DNA of 64,000 nucleotides from Acinetobacter kyonggiensis (GTDB lineage Bacteria > Pseudomonadota > Gammaproteobacteria > Pseudomonadales > Moraxellaceae). Both the position numbers and the translations under genes were made by a program. This document shows positions 9,825-18,155 of the stretch, one piece after another (position 1 is the first letter of the stretch; each line of letters opens with the position of its first letter). The notes under the pieces are model-generated. The model had not been told where the DNA came from. It ran no database searches and saw only the letters and a list, made by a program, of their open reading frames with translations. The DNA is taken from contig NZ_FNPK01000006.1 of assembly GCF_900107285.1 (NCBI RefSeq), positions 62,001-126,000 of the forward strand. Reading direction: 5' to 3'.

Positions 9825-9943
9825 TCAAACACTGTTTAGATAGTAATAGAGCGCAGATTTCTGTGAAATACGGAACTCTGCGCTTAAAAGCAGCTCAATC
9901 AACCCTGCAACTTTTGATGGAGGTCAATCTAGAGCTTCTTTTA

Positions 9944-10387
9944 TTAAACTTTAATAATCAGCACGGGAATAGGGGATTGTGTCAAAACTGCTTGTGCCAC
10001 ACTTCCTAAAACTAATTTTTTGAATCCAGTACGCCCATGTGAACCCATAATAATTAAATCAGCACCAACTTCATCCGCAACATGAATAACACCTTCAGCA
10101 GGTGATACACCACGAATTATTTTGGTATCTACATCTATACCGTCACGAAGGAAGGATTGTTTAATATCAGCTAAGCGCAACTGCGCATTTTTTTCAGCCT
10201 GCATAAAGTAATCAGTCACTGCGGGTGCAATTTTATAAAAATCTACCCCAACAAATGGGTCTACAGCAATCACACTGGTAACAGTGACTTGGCAATCGAG
10301 TGTTTTAGCTAAGGCTAAAGCTTGTTCAACAGCTGCATAAGAAATAGGGGATTCATCTACTGGAACTAAAATATGTTTATAAGTCAT
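9944..10387 (-). CDS. Universal stress protein, UspA family
   Basis: 147 residues. It starts with YKHILVPVDESPISYAAVEQ and ends with the ATP-binding type motif GSHGRTGFKKLVLGSVAQAVL (G-x2-G-x9-GS), so it probably belongs to the nucleotide-binding class of Usp proteins. These small cytoplasmic proteins form dimers and are induced by stress. A good AAGGA ribosome binding site precedes the ATG. It is a close paralogue of the neighbouring gene at 10523-10963, on the same strand, with a hairpin between them, so the two are probably separate or only partly coupled transcripts. Confidence 0.9.
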   Translation of the reverse strand: MTYKHILVPVDESPISYAAVEQALALAKTLDCQVTVTSVIAVDPFVGVDFYKIAPAVTDYFMQAEKNAQLRLADIKQSFLRDGIDVDTKIIRGVSPAEGVIHVADEVGADLIIMGSHGRTGFKKLVLGSVAQAVLTQSPIPVLIIKV

Positions 10388-10481
10388 GAAATGATCCTTA
10401 TGGTTATCGTTGAATGGAAAAGCTTTTGTAATTGTGATTGTCAGTCATGAAGACAAATTAAAGAGATATTGAAAGAGTTTA

Positions 10482-10516
10482 AAGAACCCACCATTAATTT
10501 GAAGGGTTCTTTTATT
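10482..10516. terminator. Hairpin between the two universal stress genes
   Basis: AAGAACCC (10482-10489) pairs with GGGTTCTT (10504-10511). The U-tract is modest on both strands. It lies just after the upstream usp gene (minus strand), so it probably attenuates or ends that transcript. Confidence 0.5.
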
Positions 10517-10522
10517 CAATTT

Positions 10523-10963
10523 TTATTCTTTAACCACTAAAACAGGAAGTTTTGTGCCACTTAAAACATCTTGTGCAAAGCTACCCAGTAAAAATTTTTG
10601 AAATCCTTTTCGGCCATGTGAGCCGATCACAATCAAATCAGTTTTTAATTTTTCTGCGGTATCGAGAATACCTTCTTCAGAGACATTACCTTTAATAATT
10701 TGAATGTTAGCCGTTACACCATTTTCGCTAGCAATAGCTTGAGCCTGTTGCAATGCTTTTTCGGCATTGTCATAAGCTTGTATGAAATATTCTTTCATAA
10801 TTGGAGATGGATAGAAATCTACATCCGTAAATGGATCTTCAGTGACTAAACTAATTAAGGTTAATTGACTACCAAAAGCTTGAGCAATTTGAGCTGCTTT
10901 TTTCACGGCAGACAAGGAAATTTCGGAACCGTCAACAGGGACTAAAATATTTTGATAAGACAT
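10523..10963 (-). CDS. Universal stress protein, UspA family (paralogue)
   Basis: 146 residues. The N-terminus is YQNILVPVDGSEISLSAVKKA and the C-terminal nucleotide-binding motif is GSHGRKGFQKFLLGSFAQDVL. The shared stretch (P)FTDVDFY or PFVGVDFY near residue 45 shows that this and the 9944-10387 gene arose by tandem duplication. AAGGA lies 9 bases before the ATG. The paralogues differ mostly in the middle helices, so they may respond to different signals. Confidence 0.9.
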   Translation of the reverse strand: MSYQNILVPVDGSEISLSAVKKAAQIAQAFGSQLTLISLVTEDPFTDVDFYPSPIMKEYFIQAYDNAEKALQQAQAIASENGVTANIQIIKGNVSEEGILDTAEKLKTDLIVIGSHGRKGFQKFLLGSFAQDVLSGTKLPVLVVKE

Positions 10964-11234
10964 AAAATTGTTCCTTTGAGTTTATTGTATCGCTATTATT
11001 TATAGATAGCACATTGTCCTAAAATGATCAATTTAGTCTCTGAAAATTGTTTTAAAATTCATTAAATTATATAAATATCATGGATATAAGTGTGTCCTAT
11101 TTTGCATTTAAATCTGAGTTAAAAGCTCAGCTTTGCTGTAAGTGTTTCTAAATGTTTAGACAAGCATTAAAATCTAAGAAAATAATCTTCTCTGTTCAAA
11201 GTAGCAGGAGAAATAATGGCTGGGGGAGCATATA

Positions 11235-12242
11235 GTGTATTCAAAATATTTAGCTTTAATACTGTGTGGAATTACGGTAATACACAGCAGTGGTTGTCAG
11301 AATATACAAACGAGTACCAAGGTGATTGCCAGCGTATTTAATGCGTCTACCCATGTTCAAAAAAAGATGCTTGATCAATATGCACCAGAAGAAATTTTGG
11401 TGCAAAAAAATATTATCTATATGCAAGAACCTAAGTTAACTTTAGATGTTTATCAGCCAAAAAATGTCATGCAACTTGAGTCTCGTCCAACGGTGGTTTG
11501 GATTCATGGTGGTGGGTGGGTTTCAGGTTCTAAAGAACATGCACGTGGCTATTTTAAACTCTTGGCCGATCAAGGCTATAACGTCATTTCAGTACAATAT
11601 CAATTTGCTCCTGAAGCGATTTATCCGAATCAGTTGTTACAGATGAATCAGGCATTAAAGTTTATAACCGACCATGCGCAGCAATATCGTATTAATGCCA
11701 ATCAAATTTATTTGGCGGGCGATTCCGCAGGTGCAAATTTAGTCAGTCATTATGCGGCACTCATTAGTAATCCTACTTTTGCCCAGCAATCAAATTTCAC
11801 GCCGCTTATTCAACGTGAGCAAATTAAAGGCTTAATTTTGCATTGTGGTATTTATGATATGGATGCGTTTATTCATACTGCACCAGATGAACTTAAGCTG
11901 ATTGAATGGGGAGTATTTAACTTAGTTCAAAGCTATACTGGTAATAAAAAAGATGATGTCGAATTTTTAAAAAGCATTTCTCCAATTCAATATTTAACAG
12001 CAAATTATCCGCCAGTTTTTATCAGTGGTGGAAATAAAGATTTTTTAACCAAGACTCAATCTGAACCGTTTGTGAAAGTATTGATGAGCAAAAAAATACC
12101 GGTTACAGAAGTATTTTATCCAGATGCCAAAGAATTTTTAGTACATGAGTATCAATTCATGATGAGTAAAGCTGCCAGTCAAGAAACCTTTAAGAAAACC
12201 ATTGCTTTTATCAATCATTATAGTTTGCCATCTGAGAAATGA
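11235..12242 (+). CDS. Alpha/beta hydrolase lipoprotein (esterase, hormone-sensitive-lipase-like)
   Basis: 335 residues. It starts at a GTG with a very strong ribosome binding site (TGGGGGAG, 7 bases upstream). A lipobox HSSGC gives a mature N-terminal cysteine at residue 21, so it is probably membrane anchored. The oxyanion-hole motif HGGGW (about residue 90), the nucleophile elbow GDSAGA and the late LVHEY supplying the catalytic histidine identify the BD-FAE/HSL-like esterase group. The substrate is unknown. It is followed at once by the SMR pump gene, and the two may share a transcript. Confidence 0.85.
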   Translation: MYSKYLALILCGITVIHSSGCQNIQTSTKVIASVFNASTHVQKKMLDQYAPEEILVQKNIIYMQEPKLTLDVYQPKNVMQLESRPTVVWIHGGGWVSGSKEHARGYFKLLADQGYNVISVQYQFAPEAIYPNQLLQMNQALKFITDHAQQYRINANQIYLAGDSAGANLVSHYAALISNPTFAQQSNFTPLIQREQIKGLILHCGIYDMDAFIHTAPDELKLIEWGVFNLVQSYTGNKKDDVEFLKSISPIQYLTANYPPVFISGGNKDFLTKTQSEPFVKVLMSKKIPVTEVFYPDAKEFLVHEYQFMMSKAASQETFKKTIAFINHYSLPSEK

Positions 12243-12321
12243 TTACATTCCAGAACTTGCAAAATATCAGCTTTTGTTTAAGATACCAACCAAATGGTAT
12301 GTTTGTTTTAAAGGTAAGATA

Positions 12322-12666
12322 ATGAGTCCTATAATGATGGCGTATGGATTGCTTGCACTGGCAATTCTTTCTGAGGTGACTGGTTCAACATTTTTAGTAA
12401 AATCAGAAGGTTTTACTAAGCTCGGTCCATCTGTGGCAGTCATTGTTTTATTTAGTATCGCTTTTTATTTGTTATCTCAAGTCATTAAAGTTATTCCCTT
12501 AGGAATTGCTTATGCTATATGGGCTGGGGTTGGTATTATCTTAACTGCGATTATTGGATATTTTGTTTTCCGTCAAAGTCTTGATTTGCCTGCTATGCTG
12601 GGCATTGGCTTGATTGTATCGGGCGTTGTCGTGATTAATTTATTTTCAAATTCTACTGGGCATTAG
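12322..12666 (+). CDS. Small multidrug resistance (SMR) efflux protein, AbeS/QacE-like
   Basis: 114 residues with four transmembrane helices. The essential membrane glutamate is in helix 1 (ALAILSEVTGS), and helix 3 carries IPLGIAYAIWAGVG followed by the LDLPAMLGIGLIVSGVVVIN helix. This is the EmrE/QacE pattern. SMR dimers exchange protons for quaternary ammonium and other lipophilic cations. The longer frame starts inside the esterase gene. I chose the ATG at 12322 because AAGGTAAG lies just upstream and the length fits the family. A TetR gene follows 8 bases later and probably regulates it. It is recognisably related to but different from AbeS. Confidence 0.9.
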   Translation: MSPIMMAYGLLALAILSEVTGSTFLVKSEGFTKLGPSVAVIVLFSIAFYLLSQVIKVIPLGIAYAIWAGVGIILTAIIGYFVFRQSLDLPAMLGIGLIVSGVVVINLFSNSTGH

Positions 12667-12674
12667 TATTAAGT

Positions 12675-13229
12675 ATGGAAAATGCGTATCAGCGTAAAAA
12701 AGAACCTGAACTTATTCGGCAAAAAATTTTAGCGCATGCAATTCAATTATCTGCTGATAAAGGTGTGACAGGGGTTTCAATTCAAGCGGTCGCCGATTTA
12801 GTTGGCGTGTCTAAAGGTGGCGTTTTTCACCATTTTCCAAGTAAGCAAAAATTACTTGAAGCGATGGTGATTACCGTTTTAGAACATTTGGATGGTGTGA
12901 TTGATCAATTCATTCAAGCTGATGATTGTGAATATGGTTGTTTTACCCGCGCTTATATAGAAGTGACATTGCAGAAAAAGATCGTTGGTATGGAGCATTC
13001 GTGGTCAGCAATCTCTATGATTATGCTGACGGATCGCACGTTCAATGATCTTTGGATTCACTGGTTAAATGCACGTTTAGAACGACATGCTGTAACAGAT
13101 GCTGATTTAGAGTTAAAAATTTTACGTTTTGCTGCTGATGGTGTTTGGTTAACGGCATTTACAGAAGTTGAAAATCCAGACGAGACGCTGGAAATGAAAC
13201 AGGAATTGATTCGCCGTAGTTATCCATAG
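12675..13229 (+). CDS. TetR-family transcriptional repressor
   Basis: 184 residues. The N-terminal helix-turn-helix is clear: RQKILAHAIQLSADKGVTG, then IQAVADLVGVSKGGVFHHFP with the characteristic KGGVFHHFPSK turn of TetR regulators. The C-terminal ligand-binding half is helical and unassigned. The gene starts 8 bases after the SMR pump stop and has no strong ribosome binding site of its own, so translation is probably coupled. By context it most likely controls the pump, with a pump substrate as inducer. Confidence 0.88.
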   Translation: MENAYQRKKEPELIRQKILAHAIQLSADKGVTGVSIQAVADLVGVSKGGVFHHFPSKQKLLEAMVITVLEHLDGVIDQFIQADDCEYGCFTRAYIEVTLQKKIVGMEHSWSAISMIMLTDRTFNDLWIHWLNARLERHAVTDADLELKILRFAADGVWLTAFTEVENPDETLEMKQELIRRSYP

Positions 13230-13360
13230 CACTGCCCCATTTTATTGATTTAATTTTTATACCTTTGCGTAGGTATTAGCTCTACTTTCTAAAGTTTGTT
13301 TTTTTAAATTTTGACTTAACTTATATTGACCAAAAAATGATTTATGAGATAAGTCTAGTA

Positions 13361-13387
13361 AAAAAGCACCAATACAGGTGCTTTTTC
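13361..13387. terminator. Bidirectional terminator between tetR and benE
   Basis: AAAAAGCACC (13361-13370) and GGTGCTTTTT (13378-13387) form a stem with T-tracts on both strands, placed between two convergent genes. Confidence 0.85.
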
Positions 13388-13400
13388 TAACTTAAAGAGA

Positions 13401-14585
13401 TTATGCTTTAATTTTAGATTTGCTTTTGAATTTGAAAATAAAAGACACTGCAAAACCGAATAATAGTCCCCAAAATGCAGAACCAATGCCAAAGAATTGT
13501 ATGCCAGATGCGCAGAATAAGAAGGTCATTAAAGCGGCTTCTCGTTCATTGACATCATGAAAGGCAATCGCAATGTTATGACTAATGGTGCCAAATAAAG
13601 CAATTCCTGCCAAAGCCACAATAAAAATATGCGGAAATGACATTAATAAGCTGGTTAAAGTTGCAGCAAAAATACCCATCACAATATAGAAAAAGCCACA
13701 ACTCATGCCTGCGATATAGCGTTTTTTAGGATCAGGATGAACTTGGTCATCTAAACTAACAGCGGCACTAATTGCAGCAATATTAACGGTATAACAACCA
13801 AAAGGAGCGAGTAAGGCTTGAGCAACCCCAGTCCACCCAATAAGATGATTGACATGTGGTTGATAGCCATAACTTTTGATCATGGCAATCCCCGGTAAAT
13901 ATTGAGATGCCATGTTAATGACAAATAAAGGCAATGCTAAGCCTAAAATGGCTGACCATGTAAAGTCAGGGGTAATCCATACCGGTTTGGCAAGGCTCCA
14001 TTGTAAAGCTGGAACATGAAACTCCATAAACATTGGACAAAGCACAAGCCCTGCAATTACGGTAATAACAATGCAATAACGTGGAGACAGCCGTTTTGAT
14101 AGAATATATACCGCTAAAAGTGAAAGGATGAAACCCCAATCATTTTGCATACTTGCAAAAAGTGCGATCCCAAATTTCAGTAATACACCAGCAAGCATGG
14201 CACTGGTTAAACTTTGTGGAATATAGGATAAAACTTTCTGAAAAATACCTAAAAAACCTAAAATTGCGGTTAATAAGCCACAAATGAAAAATGCACCAAT
14301 CGCTTCATATAAGCTATAACCACTGCCTGTGGCAAGAATGAGTGCCAGACCTGCGGTTGACCAAGAGGTCGCAACAGGGTATTTAAACTTCCATGATAAA
14401 ATAAAACCAGAAAGTCCAATACCTAAACCTAAGGCCCAAAACCAAGAGGTAATTTGTTCTGGCGTTGCACCTAATATTTGTGCGGCTTGAATGACCAGAA
14501 CAGCAGATACACTAATACCAATCAGAAATGTAATAAAACCAGCAAATACTGCGGGTATAGAGAAGTCTTGAAGAAGTTTTTGCAT
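13401..14585 (-). CDS. Benzoate/H+ symporter, BenE family
   Basis: 394 residues with about 11-12 membrane segments. The N-terminus (PAVFAGFITFLIGISVSAVL) and the internal YPVATSWSTAGLALI, where proteins of this family carry the conserved P-x-x-TSWSTAG sequence, identify the BenE family. Known members import benzoate with a proton. No benzoate catabolic gene is nearby, so the substrate here is uncertain. It is a single gene between a terminator and the leuE-like gene on the same strand. Confidence 0.85.
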   Translation of the reverse strand: MQKLLQDFSIPAVFAGFITFLIGISVSAVLVIQAAQILGATPEQITSWFWALGLGIGLSGFILSWKFKYPVATSWSTAGLALILATGSGYSLYEAIGAFFICGLLTAILGFLGIFQKVLSYIPQSLTSAMLAGVLLKFGIALFASMQNDWGFILSLLAVYILSKRLSPRYCIVITVIAGLVLCPMFMEFHVPALQWSLAKPVWITPDFTWSAILGLALPLFVINMASQYLPGIAMIKSYGYQPHVNHLIGWTGVAQALLAPFGCYTVNIAAISAAVSLDDQVHPDPKKRYIAGMSCGFFYIVMGIFAATLTSLLMSFPHIFIVALAGIALFGTISHNIAIAFHDVNEREAALMTFLFCASGIQFFGIGSAFWGLLFGFAVSFIFKFKSKSKIKA

Positions 14586-14772
14586 GATCCCTTGCTTATC
14601 TTATTTTGACTGAATGTAGGGGCTGAAATGTCAACAGAGCCTAATATAAATGTCATTTAATCATACGCCTTTTCATTATGATTAACAGGTTTTTTGTTTA
14701 AAAGTAGTGTGAATATTTAAATATATTTCATTTATTTTCTGTACTGAAATTGAGATGAATAGGGGAGTAAAA

Positions 14773-15423
14773 CTATAAGGTCGAACTTGCCAGCTTAAGA
14801 CCAAATGCACAAAATAAAATACCGACAGCAGCCACACATGTTGCAGCGACTTTATAACGAGAATTAAAAAATGATGCCAATTTAATACCCGAAAAAATCA
14901 AAATGGTTAAATAACTCATGCTTATGATTTGTAGTATGACGGACAAAACAGCAAAACTGATTGCTGGATATGGATAGGCAGGATCGACAAACTGTACAAA
15001 GAAAGAGAGATAAAACAAAATTGCTTTTGGATTTAAAAGGCTGATGGTTAAGGCTGTACGATAAGGACGAGTTTGTTCAATAGCAGCATTTTGTGAGCTG
15101 GTCGCTATTTTTTGTGGGCGGTTTTGCCATGTATGTATACTGGCAATCAGTAATTTAATGCCTAAATAGGAGAGATAAAGTGCGCCAACAACTTTAAGCA
15201 GAATAAACAACCAAGGAAAAGCATGGAGTAACGATGCTGCACCCAATACTGTGCAAAGAATGAGAATTAAATCACCAGTAAAAACGCCCCAAGCACCTTG
15301 GTAGCCCGCTTTAATTCCAAAACGAGATGCAATGGACATCACATAAAGAGAATTTGGGCCAGGCAAAATGACAATTAAAATGGTACCAATAATGTAGGTG
15401 GTCACATCAGTAATGCCGAACAC
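14773..15423 (-). CDS. LysE/RhtB-family amino-acid exporter, LeuE-like
   Basis: 216 residues with six hydrophobic helices. The family signature is ILPGPNSLYVMSIASRFGIKAG, followed by LKVVGALYLSYLGIKLL, closest to the leucine exporter LeuE. The frame extends 12 codons upstream to an ATG at 15459, which has no ribosome binding site. The GTG at 15423 has GGAG at 7 bases, and the resulting length matches LeuE (about 212), so I chose it. Export of leucine or related amino acids is inferred from the family only. Confidence 0.8.
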   Translation of the reverse strand: MFGITDVTTYIIGTILIVILPGPNSLYVMSIASRFGIKAGYQGAWGVFTGDLILILCTVLGAASLLHAFPWLFILLKVVGALYLSYLGIKLLIASIHTWQNRPQKIATSSQNAAIEQTRPYRTALTISLLNPKAILFYLSFFVQFVDPAYPYPAISFAVLSVILQIISMSYLTILIFSGIKLASFFNSRYKVAATCVAAVGILFCAFGLKLASSTL

Positions 15424-15500
15424 AAGCTGCTCCAAAGGATAAAAAAGCCGATGTTGCATGATAGCAAAATCGGCCTTATTTAACTGTAAAAATCACATTT

Positions 15501-16490
15501 TTAAGGCTGAATTTCAGCATCTAAGCCAAAAGATTGACGCAGTAGGGTGCTGAGTTGTTCACGGGCTTTAATAAAGCCATCAATGCCACTTTGTAAAAGT
15601 TGGAAAGACATTAAGTCATGTTCAAGTTGCGCTTTAAATGTTTCTTTGGTCAAAGGTGTAACAATACGCTGACAATGCGCTTGTGCGTGGTTATTTGAAA
15701 GTTGCGCAGCCACTTCGCGTTGATCTTGTTCAAGTTCTGCGAGCAGGTTTGGAGAAACGGTGAGTAAGTCACAGCCAGCCAATCCTAAAACTTGATCTAT
15801 ACTACGGAAGCTTGCACCCATAATTTCCGTTTTAATGCAGTGTTGTTTATAGAAATGGTAAATTTGCTTTACAGACAATACGCCCGGATCTTTATCAATC
15901 GGGTAGTGATCTACATTTTCTGCTTTTTTGTACCAATCTAAAATACGACCGACAAAAGGTGAAATAAGGGTGATATTGGCTTCGGCACAGGCTTGAGCTT
16001 GATGTAAACCAAATAATAACGTGAGGTTACAGTGAATACCTTCTGCTTCTAATGCTTTAGCAGCTTGAACACCTTCCCAAGTTGAAGCAATTTTAATTAA
16101 AATACGATTTTGCTCAATCCCGTAGGTCTGGTATAGGGCAAGGAGTTCTTTGGCTTTGCTAATCGTGGCTTCGGTATCATAAGACAGTGCAGCATCAACT
16201 TCAGTCGACACACGACCTTTAATCAGTTTTAAAATTTCAACGCCAAACTTGACCGTAAGAATATCAATGGTACGTTCAACTAAAAGATCGTCACGATAAC
16301 CTTCAGACTTGGCTTGCTCAAATGCAGCTTCAATCAGCGCTTTATTTTCAGGTTGACTTGCAGCAGCAGTAATCAGTGAAGGATTGGTTGTTGCATCCAG
16401 TGGAAGGAATTTTTCAATAGCTGAAAGGTCGCTACTATCGGCAACAATGGTGGTTAAGTTTTTTAATTGGTTTAAGGCTGATTGAGTCAT
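15501..16490 (-). CDS. tal: Transaldolase
   Basis: 329 residues, the size of the long TalB-type enzymes. The N-terminal LDATTNPSLI motif and the Schiff-base lysine in RILIKIASTWEG are both clear, and PFVGRILDWYKK and GASFRSIDQVLGLAGCDLLT complete the barrel. The enzyme moves a dihydroxyacetone unit between sugar phosphates in the pentose phosphate pathway. It is monocistronic by appearance. The LysR gene beyond it belongs to the efflux pair. Confidence 0.95.
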   Translation of the reverse strand: MTQSALNQLKNLTTIVADSSDLSAIEKFLPLDATTNPSLITAAASQPENKALIEAAFEQAKSEGYRDDLLVERTIDILTVKFGVEILKLIKGRVSTEVDAALSYDTEATISKAKELLALYQTYGIEQNRILIKIASTWEGVQAAKALEAEGIHCNLTLLFGLHQAQACAEANITLISPFVGRILDWYKKAENVDHYPIDKDPGVLSVKQIYHFYKQHCIKTEIMGASFRSIDQVLGLAGCDLLTVSPNLLAELEQDQREVAAQLSNNHAQAHCQRIVTPLTKETFKAQLEHDLMSFQLLQSGIDGFIKAREQLSTLLRQSFGLDAEIQP

Positions 16491-16577
16491 TGGTGTCTAG
16501 TTCTTAAAGTTATTTCCCGTATATTTGTTATATCACAATCTCCTTTTATCAGAAGTAAAAAGCGGTATAAGGCATGT

Positions 16578-17468
16578 CTATTTTGTGTTTTTTCTTGAAT
16601 TTCGGATGTGATTAATCAAAAAACGAGCAGCTGAGCCAAGTTGGCTTTCACGACTCCAGACTAAATCGACATAATATTCAAATTTAGGGCTGAAATCTAA
16701 AAAGTTAAGAATTTTAAGCTGCTGTTTAATATGCGGATTCTGATTTAACATTTCTAAAGGTAAAACGCCCCAACCCAAACCTTGCATAATCATCGAGCAG
16801 GCAGAAAGATTGTTGTCTGTACGCCAATATTTTTTTGAAAAGAGTAATTCAGGCTTAAGTGTACGGTCACGACTGGCCACAATAATTTGACGACTTTGTA
16901 ATATTTGTTCATAGCTGACTTGTTCAAGTGCAGCTAAAGGGGCATGAATGGCAGCGACAGGTACTAAAGCTTCACGCTTTAGTTCGACAAATTGTTCGCT
17001 ACTTTCCAACTGTTCGCGTTCAAACATCAGTGCCAGTTGAGCAGACTGATTGAGTAGCATTTTTTGCGCATCTTCTTGTGGTGCTGAAAAAACATTGATT
17101 TGCAGCTCTGGAAATTGCTTTTCGATTAGTGAAATGTAGTCTGTCCACTGGATATGCAGCAGTTCGGATACCACCACAATATTTAAAGATGACTCCAAGC
17201 CTTCACTTAAGGCAAAAGCATGTTGTTTCCATTGGTTGATTTCGATCAGTAATTGTTCGGTTTTTTCATACAAAATGATGGCTTGTGGTGTGGGAATAGG
17301 TTCGCGTCCAACACGCTGAAACAGGGTTAAATTGAGGTCAATTTCTAAATTGGCAATCGACATACTGACCGCTGAAGGAACTTTCCCCAGTTGTCTGGCG
17401 GCAGCAGAAAAAGATCCCGTTTCAATTACGGTTTTAAAAATGGTCAGTTGTTCTTGATTGATATTCAT
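16578..17468 (-). CDS. aceR: LysR-family regulator, probable AceR
   Basis: 296 residues. The N-terminal winged helix reads TIFKTVIETGSFSAAARQLG followed by SAVSMSIANLEIDLNLTLFQR, the standard LysR pattern, and a C-terminal periplasmic-binding-like sensor domain follows. It is transcribed divergently, with a 104-base spacer, from the aceI homologue. In A. baumannii the LysR regulator AceR sits in the same position and activates aceI in response to chlorhexidine. The symbol rests on this arrangement, not on a sequence search. Confidence 0.82.
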   Translation of the reverse strand: MNINQEQLTIFKTVIETGSFSAAARQLGKVPSAVSMSIANLEIDLNLTLFQRVGREPIPTPQAIILYEKTEQLLIEINQWKQHAFALSEGLESSLNIVVVSELLHIQWTDYISLIEKQFPELQINVFSAPQEDAQKMLLNQSAQLALMFEREQLESSEQFVELKREALVPVAAIHAPLAALEQVSYEQILQSRQIIVASRDRTLKPELLFSKKYWRTDNNLSACSMIMQGLGWGVLPLEMLNQNPHIKQQLKILNFLDFSPKFEYYVDLVWSRESQLGSAARFLINHIRNSRKNTK

Positions 17469-17508
17469 TTGTTTATTTAACCTATCAATTATTTTGAAAG
17501 AATCTGAC

Positions 17509-17520
17509 TCGATTAATCAA
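17509..17520. promoter_or_regulatory. Candidate LysR-type operator in the aceR/aceI spacer
   Basis: The short spacer between aceR and aceI contains the palindrome GATTAATC (17511-17518). LysR regulators usually bind T-N11-A type dyads between divergent genes, so this is a plausible but unproven AceR contact site. Confidence 0.3.
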
Positions 17521-17572
17521 TAATACAAACATAAAATACCAAACATCAAGTTAAATTAAAGAGTATTTAAAA

Positions 17573-18001
17573 ATGTTGATTTCCAAGAGAAGGATTATTC
17601 ATGCACTGAGCTATGAGATCATCCTGTTGGTCATCATCGCAATTGCATTAAGTGTGATTTTTAAAATGCCGTTAGAAGTGACGGGGCTTCTGGGTATTGT
17701 GATGGCTGTGACATCGGTGATCTGGAACATGGTATTCAACCATTTCTTTGAAAAATTTGAAGCCAAGCACCAGCTAAAAAGAACCGTGAAAATTCGTATT
17801 TTGCATGCGATAGGTTTTGAAGGTGGTTTGATGTTGACCACGATTCCGATGGTGGCTTATGCTTTGCAAATGTCTATTTGGCAAGCGATTGTGCTAGATT
17901 TTAGTTTAACCATGTGTATTTTGGTCTATACCTTTATTTTCCAATGGTGCTATGACCACATTGAAGCACGTATGGGGTATCGACCTGCACATTCAGCTTA
18001 A
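17573..18001 (+). CDS. aceI: PACE-family efflux protein, AceI-type (chlorhexidine)
   Basis: 142 residues with four membrane helices in two bacterial transmembrane pair repeats. It begins MLISKRRIIHALSYEIILL, with the essential glutamate at residue 15, and contains TSVIWNMVFNHFFEKFE and RILHAIGFEGGL, then ILVYTFIFQWCYDHIE, all highly characteristic of AceI. The family exports chlorhexidine and, in some members, short-chain diamines using the proton gradient. The divergent aceR homologue supports the assignment. A weak AAGAG ribosome binding site lies upstream. Confidence 0.93.
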   Translation: MLISKRRIIHALSYEIILLVIIAIALSVIFKMPLEVTGLLGIVMAVTSVIWNMVFNHFFEKFEAKHQLKRTVKIRILHAIGFEGGLMLTTIPMVAYALQMSIWQAIVLDFSLTMCILVYTFIFQWCYDHIEARMGYRPAHSA

Positions 18002-18100
18002 ACACATTTGATGATGACGTTAAGTCATATTGATGGTTGAGACTTTATTGGGCATTTATAGCCGCTTTGGGTTATCCAATGTTATTTGAAAGATTGAAAA

Positions 18101-18132
18101 AAAACCGCTTGTTTATACAAGCGGTTTTTTTA
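18101..18132. terminator. Bidirectional terminator between aceI and the thiolase gene
   Basis: A stem AACCGCTTGT / ACAAGCGGTT with A-run on the left and T-run on the right, giving U-tracts for both convergent transcripts. Confidence 0.9.
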
Positions 18133-18155
18133 TTTAAAAAGTAAAAGCAGCGCTC

